From Sacculina carcini (lineage: Eukaryota; Arthropoda; Thecostraca; Sacculinidae): DNA of 64,000 nt. The stretch spans positions 7,233,806 to 7,297,805 of the forward strand of contig OU696573.1 in assembly GCA_916048095.2 (NCBI GenBank). Reading direction: 5' to 3'. The translations under genes and the position numbers were made by a program. Every line of letters begins with the position of its first letter. The first letter of the stretch is position 1. Positions 30,565 through 43,030 of this stretch are shown in pieces. The notes below the pieces were generated by a model. It was not told where the DNA came from, made no database searches, and worked only from the letters and a program-made list of their open reading frames with translations.

Positions 30565-32890
30565 TGTAGTGTGGCCCGGGACGTAACCTGCAGAACTCGA
30601 CTCACAAATGCACAATATATTAACGATACAAAACCCTAGACTACAATGCACATACTGACCCATATTCCACAACAAACCCGTTTTATATAAACTCACCGAT
30701 TACCCGCCAGGCACTTACCAACAAGTACAAGAATCAGCCAATGAGCGACAGAACATAACAACCACGACCAGACATAACCAAATATGGTCACACAAGCTGA
30801 AACCCGTGAATGTTACGTCTGTGGCGCGGCAAATACATAATACACGAATATAAATGAAATATATACATGATGCCAATGACGCCACTACATATCCCCGCAC
30901 TTCAAAAAAAGAAGACGTCACTGTCAAACAAAATCATGCAGCCGGGCCGGACGCCAGCGACGACGACCTCTAGTCGACGGCGTCAGCTCCTGTATAGGGG
31001 ATGCTGACGTCGCCGGCTCGTCACGCCGAGGAATCGCCAGCTCTGTGCTCGCGTTCTCAGCAGGTTGTTCCGCCGACAACTCAGCGGTAGGCGTTGGCGA
31101 CTTTTCCGGTTGTGGAGCGACATCAGCGAAATCGGCGGCGGTAGACCAGAGAAAGTCTTTCTCAGTCGGCGCAGTCTTCGCTTTCACCAGGTGCGCCGGA
31201 TTCCTGACTGAGCCGTGGTCGAGACGAAACGATGAGCCTTGACGGGCTGTTATCCGCCTCGGAGAGCTGAAACGACTGTCAAATTTCGACACGTGCCTGG
31301 TATTCGCACATTAACTGAATCTCCAGCACGCATTTGTACATCACGCACAGCGTGGCGGCGATTATAATTTCAACTGTTTCCCTTCTGCTGCTTCACCACG
31401 CGTGCTCGGACGTCGTCATGTGGTGCCGCTCGTGAAGCTCGCGGAAGTATCGGTAACGACAGTCTCATCGCGCGGCCATGCAGAAGGGCTGATGGTGAAC
31501 AGCCTGTAATGCAGTAGGGTGTGGCTCTGCAGGCGACCAGCTGCTGACGAATATGATCACGAAGTCGGCTCCCGCTGACGCTTTGCAACCACGACTTGAA
31601 CGTTTTGTTGAACCGTTCCACGGCGCCATTTCCCCTCGGCCAGTATGCTGCGGAGCGTAAATGTTCGATTCCGCGGTCACGGACGAACTCTTGAAACTCA
31701 CCGCTGGTGAATTGGCGGCCGTTGTCCGATACAATTTGATCGGGGTAGCCTTCGCGGGCAAAAATAGCCTTGAGGAACTCTGTGATGACACGTGTATCCA
31801 CCGATGAAGTCAGGTGGACCTCGGCCCACTTGGAGCGGTAGTCCACCAACGTGATGGTGAAACGGCAGTCTTCTGGTGCTCGATCCATCGGCACGACGAC
31901 ATCGATGCTCACTTTTTGCCAGGGTTGCGCTGGTAACTCAACCGGATTTAATGGAGCGGGGCGCGCTCGGCCGCGGATAACCTTGTCGCTCGTCTGACAC
32001 GACGAGCATTGTTCGACGACACGGCGTACATCGGTGTCCATACCTGGCCACCATGACAAACTCCGCAGAAGCTGCTTGGTCCTCACACAACCATCGTGTG
32101 ACGAGTGGGCACGCGCAAGGTACTCCTCTCGGAGACTGGCGGGGATGACCAGTTGGCGGCCGGCCCTGATAACCAACTCGTCGTCGACGGATAGTTGGTG
32201 ACGTATGTGGAAATACGGCTTTACCATTGGACTGCAACGCTTGGCTGCGAAGGGAAACCCGTTGACGATGTGGTTCCTGAGACCCACATTTCAGGGTCGT
32301 CGCGGCAAGCGTCACGTACTGCGGCTAGTCGAATACTCGGCCCGTCCTCCAGCGTGGCGATCACGTCAATATTGGCGCACTCGTCCTCGTCGCACTCGGA
32401 CTCGGAGAAGGTCGGTGGCAACCGAGACAGAGCGTCAGCACCTGGGATCCTGTGACCTGAAACATGCTGCACACTGTAAGTGTACGATATTAGACTCGCC
32501 TGCCAACGAGCTACGCGAGCTCCGGCTCTACCGCTGAATTGCGCCGATAGAATCGACTTCAGCGCATTGTGGTGGGTACGAAGAACAAATTCACGTCCCC
32601 ACAAGTACACCTTCCACTTTTCTATCGCCTGTACAGCGACCAAGGTCTCTCGTTCCGTGACAGAGTACTTACGTTCGGCTGGCGAGAATCTCAGGCTCCA
32701 AAACGCAACCACCGACTCTCGACCACCATCGTCCAGCTGTGACAGTATAGCGCCGGCGCCCTTGTCGCTACCATCGGAGGTAACGACCGTCTTCTTGGCC
32801 GGGTCAAACCGGCTGAGTGGGCTTGACGATACAATGAGGTTATTGATGTCGTTGAACGCTCGATCGTGTTCTGGCGTCCAGTCAAACACG
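30565..32890 (-). mobile_element. Ty3/gypsy-type fossil with 3' LTR
   Basis: A minus-strand partial LTR retrotransposon. The 3' LTR is 30565-30889 (325 bp), starting TGTAGTG and ending CACTACA, with a purine-rich tract just inside it. Upstream lie a basic C-terminal tail region, the integrase (zinc-binding part, LVDYRSKWAEV core, DNGRQF, GNGAVERFNKTF) and RNase H (VVTSDGSDKGAGAIL, LRTHHNALKSIL). RT, protease, gag and the other LTR are absent; it stops where LINE D starts. The copy is broken in a few places and is incomplete, but the parts are well preserved, suggesting moderate age. It abuts the piggyBac-like element, probably by insertion into it. Confidence 0.88.
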
Positions 32891-34273
32891 CCTCACATTC
32901 AAACACCACATCAACAACATAAAAACCAAAGTCACCTCACGCCTCAACACACTTAAAGCACTCTCACACAACTTTCGGACACAACAAAGACACCACCACC
33001 ATTATATACAAACAATACATCAGACCCGCGATAGAATATGCTAGCCCCGCATGGGTTAGGAATCTCGCAACACGCCACATGAGCACACTTCAAACACTTC
33101 AAAACACCGCACTCAGAACCATCACAGGATGCACAGCCACCACACCTGCAGACCACCTCCATCACGAAATAAACATCCTCAAACATTTAACACCACTTAG
33201 GCATGAGAGGCACACAAACACTCGCAGCAGCAGTCACCAACACAGCACATCCACTACATCAACTCACAACTCAAGAATACACAACCAGAAACATAAAACA
33301 ACACCAGGCACACTTTACTACAGACAAATTCTCAAATCAATTTCACCAGCTCCCCCAATTACATCAATCAAGAAACACATACACACAGAGATCGCACGGA
33401 AACCTATACATTCACTTAACATAACACAAATATTAACATAACACACTCCTACAAAGGCACCCACCAGACATACACAAATCAGATAACACACTCACAAGCG
33501 AAAACAAGGTGCATGTGGCCAGGTTGAGATGTGGTCATCATCCTGCTCTTCTGACTTATAAGAGAACGCTGAATGACTCGATCGATGACACCTGTCCATA
33601 TTGTGATTCGGCACCACACACCATCACACACATCATGGAACACTGTACAGCACACACACAACTCAGACGCCAACACAAAATCAAGTCAATCAGGGACCTG
33701 TGGAACAACCCGGTCGGAGCCGTGTCTTTCCTCACGAGCACGAGGTTGTTCGGCCAGACAGCCTGAGGAACAACAACAACTACGATTACGCGCCGACAGC
33801 CAACATTTTCACAAGCACAGAGCACCCACAAACACCCACATACACGCATGCGTACGTCCTCGTCCAGTAGACCACATGAAACACGAAGGCACACGTACAC
33901 GCACTCACGCACACACACCATAGCTATTTTTGTTTGATTCTTTGTTTGTGTCATGTATATAGTCGCACTTATCCGGGAAGCATGAGACTGCGTATATTTT
34001 GCGTGCATGTATTCAGTTTCCCTCGTTTTCGATGTCTTTACGCTGCGCTCTTCTACGTTCTTGTATGTGCCCTGCTGCTGTTCTGATCCTCTGTATCTCC
34101 TTGATTTAATATGCGTTTTAGTTTCCATTTCTGTGAGCGCGTTGAGCTCTTATTATCGTATTATCCTGTACTCGCATTGTCAGTGTATATTTAATGTTTA
34201 TTCTGCATCGGTATTCGTCTGCGCGCCTGTGATGATGAGCGCTATACCAAATACACTGTTGTTGTTGTTGGTT
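32891..34273 (+). mobile_element. LINE D: 5'-truncated LINE with C-terminal zinc finger
   Basis: Starts mid-RT at LTFKHHINNIKTKVTSRL and continues YKQYIRPAIEYASPAWVRN, TLQTLQNTALRTITGC, then after at least two frame breaks GHHPALLTYKRTLND and a CCHC finger CPYCDSAPHTITHIMEHC near the end (33590-33645), ending RLFGQTA. A finger of this kind marks Jockey/R1/I-group LINEs and is absent from LINEs A, B, C and F. The 3' UTR ends AGCGCTATACCAAATACACT and (GTT)4 at 34273. It is joined directly to the Ty3/gypsy fossil. Confidence 0.85.
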
Positions 34274-34428
34274 TACATAGCACACATTATACATACACAC
34301 GGCATGACAATTAAAAAGTGGAAGAATGGGAGAGTACAAACATACCCAGCAACAACAAAAAACGCGAGACACAAGTGAGAGAAAATATACAGTACAGATA
34401 AGATAAGCTTTACTGGAAGCGTGAATAC

Positions 34429-34602
34429 CTTGACTTTGCAATGTTGATGAAACCATTTTTCATCCACGATTCCAACGATGTCTGAAGCATCACAATATCA
34501 TCAATAACTTGCCAAACATCCAATAATACTTCGTCCTGGAATGGACAGCAATAGCATTCCTTTTCCGAAATACGACTCATATCGCATAAATACAGATACT
34601 GG
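34429..34602 (-). CDS. Possible host exon, unrecognised
   Basis: On the minus strand the frame around ATG 34580 reads MSRISEKECYCCPFQDEVLL, DVWQVIDDIVMLQTSLESWM and KNGFINIAKSR, then a good donor AAG|GTATTC at 34428. Upstream the frame is open to about 34602, where TATGACCAG could be an acceptor. Composition is protein-like and non-repetitive. I do not recognise the family, and a host exon is inferred only from the frame and splice signals. Confidence 0.25.
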
Positions 34603-34676
34603 TCATAAAGAGCAAAATATTAACACAATTTAAAACCAACTGTCAATTTCTGCAGCCAAATGTACACTTGGTTCAC

Positions 34677-34765
34677 AGTAGGGGTGGGCGAGAATCGACT
34701 CCTAAATCGATTCTCGCGATTCTAGTTGGCAGCTGCAGAATCGAGTCTGATTCGTCAAGATCGAT
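34677..34765 (+). mobile_element. Possible hAT-type transposon end
   Basis: CAGTAGGGGTGGGCGAGAAT is followed by inverted GAATCGA/TCGATTC motifs. CAG-GGGGTGGGC is a common start of hAT elements. No partner end or transposase was found, so it is a one-sided relic at best. Confidence 0.35.
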
Positions 34766-34984
34766 TCTAACATTTTCTTGGTTGACTTTATTTGAAGATT
34801 CACTCTAACAAAACACTAAAATCGAAGAATGCATATGAATCAAACTTTTTTAGTATTAAATTAATGAAATTTCTCCGGGATATACTGTATAAACACTGCG
34901 ACTGCCCAGAGTTTGACCTCTGGACCACTAGATGGCAATATCAGTCCTTAATGCATATACATGTGTGTATATATATCTATATAT

Positions 34985-35836
34985 ATATATATAAAAGAGA
35001 TCCTCTGTGTGTGTGTGTGTGTCTGTGTGTCTGTCCAACCCTCCTTGGTCCATTTTCTATCAGCTATTATTTGGCCACCACTTGGCCTACCCGCTAACAA
35101 TTTCCACCATCACGTTGGAAATCTTCTTGTCTACACTTTAGATTAAATTTTAAATTTCAAAAATGAAATCAAAAAAAGTTATAGCGGTGAAAAGACAAAA
35201 TGAACCCTGAAAAATGCGAAAATTCTGGTCAATTTTCTGAAGACTACTCCTCCTAAACCAGCAATGGTACAACTATACAAATTATACCACTGTCTAGAAA
35301 AAAATTTTGTTCTACTCAACGAATTATAATTTATACCCAAAAATTAAATATAAAACATGTAAAATGGAAAAAAATCAATCTACATTCAAAATTATATTTA
35401 AACTCCACGCGTCCGATTTTCTATACTTTTTTCTCTATTTCTCAAAAACTAATTATCACACATCTAAATAAATAATACCATCATGCTGGGAATTTTGTTT
35501 GCTACAATACGGTATAATTTTTAATTTTCCAAAGTGTATTAGAAAAAGTTACGGCGGTGTGAAGTGTAAATGACAAAAAGGCAAAATTAGCACAAAAGAC
35601 GTGAATATTTTGGTCAATATTCCGCTATCTATTCCTCATAAACCAGCAATGGTACAGCTATAAAAACCATATTATTGTGTAGATAATTTTGTGTTCTACA
35701 AGAAAAACTATAATTTATACCCACAAATGATACATAAAACGTGTAAAATTGGCAAAATTCTCAAATACATCCAAAATTACACTTGAACACCGGGCGACTA
35801 ATTTTTTTTTTCTACTATTTCACAGGAACTATTTAC
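34985..35836 (-). repeat. Tail-module repeat family, inverted copy
   Basis: Reverse complement of the sequence at about 44.9-45.78 kb. From the left it reads TA run, AAAGAGATCCTCTGTGTG, GTCTGTCTG-like run, CCCTCCTTGGTCCATTTTC, then two to three diverged ~400-bp modules. It is unclassified and has no ORF. It opens the large repeat domain and joins the alpha block at about 35836. Confidence 0.85.
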
Positions 35837-38310
35837 CTCATATTCAAGCATACATACACAGACAGACAGATAATTTCTTCTTTATGTATATATATAGCAT
35901 TAAAACCCGCCCGTTGTGCGGAGCAATTCATAACATGAAATTCATATTCAATTCATAAAAAAATATGGAAAAATAAAAATGAAATAGGTTACACTCATAA
36001 AAATATTATTCAATTGAAAATTATAAGTTTAATTATATTTATTTCGACAAAATATTTCCCCTCAGTCCGCCTGAGTCATTTTTAAACCCGCCCGTCGTGC
36101 TGAATAATTCAGAACTCGAACACGATCCGTTCAGGATCTTGAAGTCAAATCCATTGGTTTTGTGTATGGATTAATTCTACAGGGTAAATTGAACGTTCTA
36201 TTGTCTATAATTGCTACCCGCGGAGCATTTTTATCTAAAAGAAAACCTTTTTTTAAATGAACCATTTGAAAAAATGAACTAAATAATGGAAACACTTTTT
36301 TAAGCCCGCCCGTTGTGCGGAACAATTCATACAATAAAATTCATATTTGAAGTCAAATGCATTGGTTTTGTGTATGGATTAATTCTACAGGGGAAATTGA
36401 ACGTTCTATTGTCTATAGCTGATGCCCGCGGAGCATTATTATTTAAAAAAAATACCTTTTTTTAAATGAACCATTTGAAAAAATTAACTAAAAACACTTT
36501 ATTAAACCCGCCCGTCGTGCGGAACAATTCATACAATGAAATTCATATCAAATCCATAAAATATAATGAATACAAATTGAAAACCAAAAAATGTAACCTA
36601 TACATATCTTAACCAATAGAAAAGTCTAAATGTGAATATTTTTGTTCTTATTTTGACAAATATTATCCCTCAACCCGCCTGATATATAAATCTGACCGTC
36701 GTGTGGTATAATTAAGAACACAAACACGAAACAAACTATGAAAGATGATGAAATCTTTTCATCAGAATGTTTCCAAACTATATTTATTACTTAACATCAT
36801 TCCCCAATATCATTTGCTTAAGTACTATTTTACTTTTACCGCTATAATATTTATTGCTAAAATATATATATGTTCCGCTATCATTAAAACCCAATATAAC
36901 CTGAGTCAAACCTACCCAACCCAACCCAGCCATCCAATCTTGACCGCACTCAGCCTAGTCTGAGGTGATTTAACTTATTAGTTTGTGATCACAAAACATA
37001 CTGATGCCATCATAATTTGTAATCAGAAGACTGAGATTATCTACCCCAGGGGTCCCAAACACGCGGCCCACCAATACTTTTCTCTCAACCCGCCAATATA
37101 GTATCGGAACCAAACTCTAAGGCAGCTAAATTCACATTTGTTGCATAATGCGATATAATTATACACCATTATCATATTATCTCATAATTCCCGGTTAATG
37201 CTTCCACTAATGCATCATATTCATACAGTTGTTATTTTTTGGATTACACCGATATTACAGCCCTTGATATTACAGCCGATATTATATTATGCAATCTATA
37301 TTCTGCTACGTATTATTCCTAATACATATATCATCAGATCGCAAAATATATCTAAAGGTTCACATCATTCTCCAAAATCATTTGCTTAAGAGCTATTCTA
37401 CTTTTATCGCTAGAATATTTACTGCTAGCAAAATATCATATACCTCGCTATCATTTAAACCCACTCTTTATAGATACATTTAAGCCCGCCCGTCGTGCGG
37501 AACAGTTCATAAAATATAATTAATATTGATTTAAAGAAAAATTTAGTGAAAATTGAAAAAGAAAAACAAACCCATAGGAAAGTTTTAGCCAATATAAAGG
37601 TCTAAATCTGAAATTTATGTTTCAATTTAGAAAACATTTTTTTCCACAACCCGCCTCATATTTAAAGCTGCCCGTCGTGCGGAATAATTCAGAACTCAAA
37701 CACGAAACAAACACAAAGAAAATTGATGAAAATCGACCAACAGAAAAAGTCAAATTTGTAAATTCTTGTATTAATTATTGACGATGTTTTTCCCTCAACA
37801 CTGGTCAAATTCACACCCGTCCTTCGTGTGTAGTAATTCAGAAGTGTAACACTATCAAAACAATGAAACCTTCTGTCATCTCTATAATTCCAGATTTATG
37901 CGTCCGCTAAAACAGCATATTCATATAGTTGGCATTGCATGATATTACAACCCATATCCTTATGCAACTTGAGCTTATGCAACTTGAAATTATACCAATT
38001 ATATTACACAGTAAAATTCAGTAGTTAACTTTGTTCCCAGAAGTATTTTAGCCGCCCGTCGGGCGGAACAATTCATGTGTAAATATTGAGGACAATAAAG
38101 CCTTTCTATTTAGTATAGTTAATTAATTAAACTGTACCCAATAAAACTACACCATCCATGCTTGGAGCAAATATGATGCATTCTTAATTGTGATTGGACT
38201 GCAGTGAAATTTAATCGGTGTATATTCCTGTGTAATCGCAAGTGCGCATAATAGCTGTCAAATTGGCAATATGTCCTTTTGACTTTACACCGCCGTAACT
38301 TCCTTCAGAT
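35836..38310. repeat. Alpha block, copy 1
   Basis: About 2.47 kb, repeated at 40548-43030 and 52284-54670. It starts with CATATTCAAGCATACATACA, (CAGA)n and a TA run, holds nine GC boxes (inverted relative to 1-2.56 kb), a stretch around ATGATGAAATCTTTTCATCA with an 72-codon open frame in all three copies, and ends in CTTCCTTCAGATACACTTTG. No gene is supported; the shared small ORFs follow from recent duplication. Confidence 0.9.
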
Positions 38311-39035
38311 ACACTTTGTAAAACCAGTAAGGCGCCGTGTTCGGCGATGAACGAGCGAGCGCGAAGTTGTCATATGTAATCAAACTTTGTCGTAAATGTA
38401 TTTGTCTGCGTGCATGGGCAAAGTTTTCTGCTACATTATAAGAGGGCATATGGCACGTGCCACGTGCCATGCTGGGCATTGACATAATTCGGCATAATCT
38501 CATTCGCGGCAGGAAGGATTGGGCTACCCAACAAACAAAAACGCATGTTAATCGGACCTATGGTTCCAGAGATATAAGCCTCTGAAAAACGGGTAAAAAG
38601 TGTTTTTCGAAAAAGTAGGAGGGAATTTGGGACCTGCCACGTGCCACATGGGGCACTGACATAATTCGGCCTGGTTTCATCCGCGGCAAAAAGGATTAGG
38701 CTACCTAACAACAAAAAAAGCATGTTAATCAGACTTATGGTTCCAGAGATATAAGCCTCTGAAAAATGGGTAAAAAGTGTTTTTCGAAAAAGTAGGAGGG
38801 CATTTGGGACGTGCCACGTGCCACAGTGGGCACTGACATAATTCGGCTTGGTCTCATCCGCGGCAGGAAAGATGAGGCTACCCAACAAAAAAACATGCAT
38901 GTTAATCGGACTTATGGTTCCAGAGATATAAGCCTCTGAAAAGCGTGACCACGGCCGGCCGGCGGGCCGGCCGGCGGGCCGCTCATACTCATTTTTCTAG
39001 TAACACCAAGTATGAACTCGCTCGCTATCGCTCGC
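38310..39035. repeat. Insertion carrying three ~178-bp tandem units and a GGCCGGCC palindrome run
   Basis: Three units of about 178 bp start near 38455, 38633 and 38811, each opening with GCCACGTGCCA and containing GACATAATTCGGC and TATGGTTCCAGAGATATAAG. Then comes a pure G/C stretch at 38948-38982 (GGCCGGCCGGCGGGCC, twice) and CTCGCTCGCTATCGCTCGCT. The left flank holds GAACGAGCGAGCG, so the edges share an inverted GAGCGAGCG motif. The block interrupts a tail-module unit between CACTTTG and AATTACAA, unlike every other copy of that unit here. Confidence 0.85.
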
Positions 39036-40143
39036 TCGTAATTACAAGTTATACCGTATTGTAGAAAACAAGATTTCTAGCACGATGGTATAATTTATTT
39101 TTATGTATAACAAATATTTACTATGAAATAGTAGAAAAATAAATTTATTTTAGTCGCCCGGTGTTCAAGTGTAATTTTGGATGTATTTGAGAATTTTGCC
39201 AATTTTACACGTTTTTTTTATCATTTGTGGGTATAAATTATACTTTTTCTTGTAGAACTCAAAATTATCTACACAATTGTATAATTTTTTATAGCTGTAC
39301 CTGTAGTGTCTGGTAACTCAGCGCGACAAAGTGTGCGCGGATGGGGAATTGTGAGTGACACATTGGTTATGAACATGAGGAGTTTTATGAGTTGTTTTTC
39401 AATACATTACAATGGCGACGAGGATAAGATGGTAGTTTCATGTGAATAATTTGAGATTGGGGAATTTATGTGACTGTTTGATTCTATTTGGAATATTTAA
39501 TTTGGATTTTGAGTGTTGTTTTTATGTACGCTATGGCAAATATTAATCTACCTCCACCAAGCAAAAAGCTTATCCAATAGAAAAATATATATTTGTAAAT
39601 TCTTGTTTTAATTATTGACGAAGTTTTTTCCCTCAACACTGCTCAAATTCACACCCGTCATTCGTGTGTAGTAATTCAGAAGTGTAACACTATCAAAACT
39701 ATGAAACCTGCTGTCATCTCTATAATTCCAGATTTATGCGTCCGCTAAAACAGCATATTCATATAGTTGGCATTGCATGATATTACAACCCATATCCTTA
39801 TGCAACTTAAGCTTATGCAACTTGAAATTAAACCAATTAAAGTATACAGTAAAATTCAGTAGTTAACTTTGTTCCCAGTTGTATTTTATTTTTGTAGTAT
39901 CTTATTCGCCCGTCGGGCGGAACAGTTCATGTGTAAATATTGAGGACAATAAAGCCTTTCTATTCAGTATAGTGTAGCACTAATCAAACTGTACCCAATA
40001 AAACCACACCATCCATGCTTGGAGCTAATATGATGCATTCTTAATTGTGATTGGGATTCAGTGAAATTTAATCGGTGTATATTCCTGTGTAATCGCAAGT
40101 GCGCATAATAGCTGTCAAATTGGTAATATGTGCTTTTGACTTT
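39035..40143. repeat. Beta block, copy 1
   Basis: About 1.1 kb, nearly identical to 47640-48750. It contains part of a tail module, a short LTR-element fossil, then box sequence (near 39650 and 39905) and CACACCATCCATGCTTGGAG. A few substitutions separate the copies. Confidence 0.9.
39302..39561 (+). mobile_element. LTR-retrotransposon fossil (5' end), beta copy 1
   Basis: A possible short LTR at 39302-39411 (TGTAGTG start, CATTACA end) followed by ATGGCGACGAGGATAAGATG, which looks like a primer-binding region, and a leader reaching ATGGCAAATATTAATCTACC, which would be the start of gag (MANINLPPPSK). It then stops. A truncated fossil of Ty3/gypsy type, inserted in a tail module. The family call is inference from these landmarks. 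Confidence 0.5.
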
Positions 40144-40548
40144 ACTTTACGCTTTACGTAGCATTAAAACCCGCCCAGTTGTGCGGAGCAATTCATAAAC
40201 ATATCGCAAATTAAAAATAAATAAGGCAAACTCATAAAAACCTTAATCAATTAAAAGGTCTAAATTTCATTATTTTTAATTATATTTTGACAAAATATTT
40301 TCACTCAACCCGCCTCATATTTAAACCCGCCCGACGTGAGGAATAATTCAGAACTCGAACAACACCCGTTCTGGTTCTTGAAGTAAAATCCATTAGTTTT
40401 GTATATGAATTCATTCTATACGGTGAAATTGAACGTTTTATTGCTGCCCGCGGGACATTTTTATTTCATAAAAATGAGCCATCGCTTCGTTTGCGTTTGA
40501 AGCCCCTGATCATTGAACCAGCGAACCATGAACCAGCGCAATTATGTC
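40143..40548. repeat. Box core plus spacer, inverted match to 480-690
   Basis: Boxes near 40168 and 40322 flank a ~155-bp core. Together with the next ~310 bp it is close to the reverse complement of about 1-690 and also matches 51895-52330. Confidence 0.85.
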
Positions 40549-43030
40549 ACCTCATATTCAAGCATACATACACAGACAGACAGATAATTTCTTCTTTATA
40601 TATATATATAGCATTAAAACCCGCCCGTTGTGCGGAGCAATTCATAACATGAAATTCATATTCAATTCATAAAAACATATGGAAAAATAAAAATGAAATA
40701 GGGTACACTCATAAAAATATTAATCAATTGAAAATTTTAAGTTTAATTATTTTTATTTCGACAAAATATTTCCCCTCAGTCCGCCTGAGTCATTTTTAAA
40801 CCCGCCCGTCGTGCTGAATAATTCAGAACTCGAACACGATCCGTTCTGCATCTTGAAGTCAAATCCATTGGTTTTGTGTATGGATTGATTCTACAGGGTA
40901 AATTGAACGTTCTATTGTCTATAGTTGCTGCCCGCGGAGCATTTTTATTTAAAAAAAAATACCTTTTTTCAAATGAACCATTTGAAAAAATGAACTAAAA
41001 AATGGAAACACTTTTTTTAAACCCGCCCGTCGTGCGGAACAATTCATACAATAAAATTCATATTTGAAGTCAAATCCATTGTTTTTGTGTATGGATTGAT
41101 TCTACAGGGGAAATTGAACGTTCTATTGTCTATAGTTGCTGCCCGCGGAACATTTTTATTTTAAAAAAAATTACCTTTTTTAAATGAACCATTTGAAAAA
41201 ATGATCTAAAAACACTTTTTTAAACCCACCCGTCGTGCGGAACAATTCATACAATAAAATTCATATCAAATCCATAAAATATAATGAATACAAATTGAAA
41301 ACCAAAAAATGTAACCTATAAATATCTTAACCAATAGAAAAGTCTAAATGTGAATATTCTTGTTCTTATTTTGACAAATATTATCCCTCAACCCGCCTGA
41401 TATATAAATCTGCCCGTCGTGTGGTATAATTCAGAACACAAACACGAAACAAACAATGAAAGATGATGAAATCTTTTCATCAGAATGTTTCCAAACTATA
41501 TTTATTACTTAACATCATTCCCCAATATCATTTGCTTAAGTACTATTTCACTTTTACCGCTATAATATTCATTGTTAAAATTTATATATTTTCCGCTATC
41601 ATTAAAACCCAATATAACCTGAGTCAAACCTACCCAACCCAACCCAACCATTCAATCTTGACCGCTCTCAGCCTAGTCTGAGGTGATTTAACTTATTAGT
41701 TTGTGATCACAAAATATACTGATGCGATCATAATTTGTAATCAGAAGACTGAGATTATCTACCCCAGGGGTCCCAAACACGCGGCCCACCAATACTTTTC
41801 TCTCAACCCGCCAATATAGTATCGGGACCAAACTGTATGGCAGCTAAATTCACATTTGTTGCATAATGCGATATAATTATACACCATCATCATATTATCT
41901 CATAATTCCCGGTTAATGCTTTCACTAATGCATCATATTCATACAGTTGTTATTTTTTGGATTACACCGATATAAAAGCCCTTGATATTACAGCCGATAT
42001 TATATTATGCAATCTATATTCTGCTACGTATTATTCCTAATACATATATCATCAGATCGCAAAATATATTTAAAGGTTCACATCATTCTCCAAAATAATT
42101 TGCTTAAGATATATTCTACTTTTATCGCTAGAATATTTACTGCTAGCAAAATATCATATACCTCGCTATCATTTAAACCCACTCTTTATAGATACATTTA
42201 ATTCGCCCGTCGTGCGGAACAGTTCATAAAATATAATTAATATTCAATTCATAAAAAATTAGTGCAAATTGAAAAAGAAAAACAAACCCACAGGAAAGTT
42301 TTAGCTAATATAAAAGTCTAAATGTGAAATTTATGTTTCAATTTAGAAAACATGTTTTTCCACAACCCGCCTCATATTTAAAGCTGCCCGTCGTGCGGAA
42401 TAATTCAGAACTCAAACACGAAACAAACACAAAGAAAATTGATGAAAAACGACCAATAGAAAAGTCAAATTTGTAAATTCTTGTTTTAATTATTGACGAT
42501 GTTTTTCCCTCAACACTACTCAAATTCACACCCGTCCTTCGTGTGTAGTAATTCAGAGGTGTAACACTATCAAAACAATGAAACATCTCTATAATTCCAG
42601 ATTAATGCTTCCTCTAAAACAGCATATGAATATACTTGGCATTGCATGATATTACAACCCGTATCCTTATGCAACTTAAGCGTATGCAACTTGAAATTAA
42701 ACCAATTAAATTACACAGTAAAATTCAGTAGCTTACTTTGTTCCAAGTAGCATTTTACCCGCCCGTCGTGCGGAGCATTTGATGTGTAAATATTGAGGAC
42801 AATAAAGACTTTCTATTCAGTATAGTGTAGCATTAATTAAACTGTACGCAAAAAAACCACACCATCCATGCTTGGAGATAATATGATGCATTCTTAATTG
42901 TGATTGGGCTTCAGTGAAATTTAATCGGTGTATATTCCTGTGTAATCGCAAGTGCGCATAATAGCTGTCAAATTGGCAATATGTCCTTTTGACTTTACAC
43001 CGCCGTAACTTCCTTCAGATACCCTTTGGA
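40548..43030. repeat. Alpha block, copy 2
   Basis: Second copy of the 2.45-kb block, colinear with copy 1 over its full length with scattered substitutions and small indels. Boxes near 40617, 40797, 41020, 41222, 41408, 42200, 42382, 42528 and 42757. Confidence 0.9.

Noticed and set aside
34677-34765. Complete hAT element
   Set aside because: Only one end-like sequence was found; no partner end and no transposase.
36745-36963. 72-codon ORF present in all three alpha copies (36745, 41463, 53310)
   Set aside because: The copies are near-identical by segmental duplication, so shared openness is not evidence of selection. Composition is AT-driven and there are no motifs.
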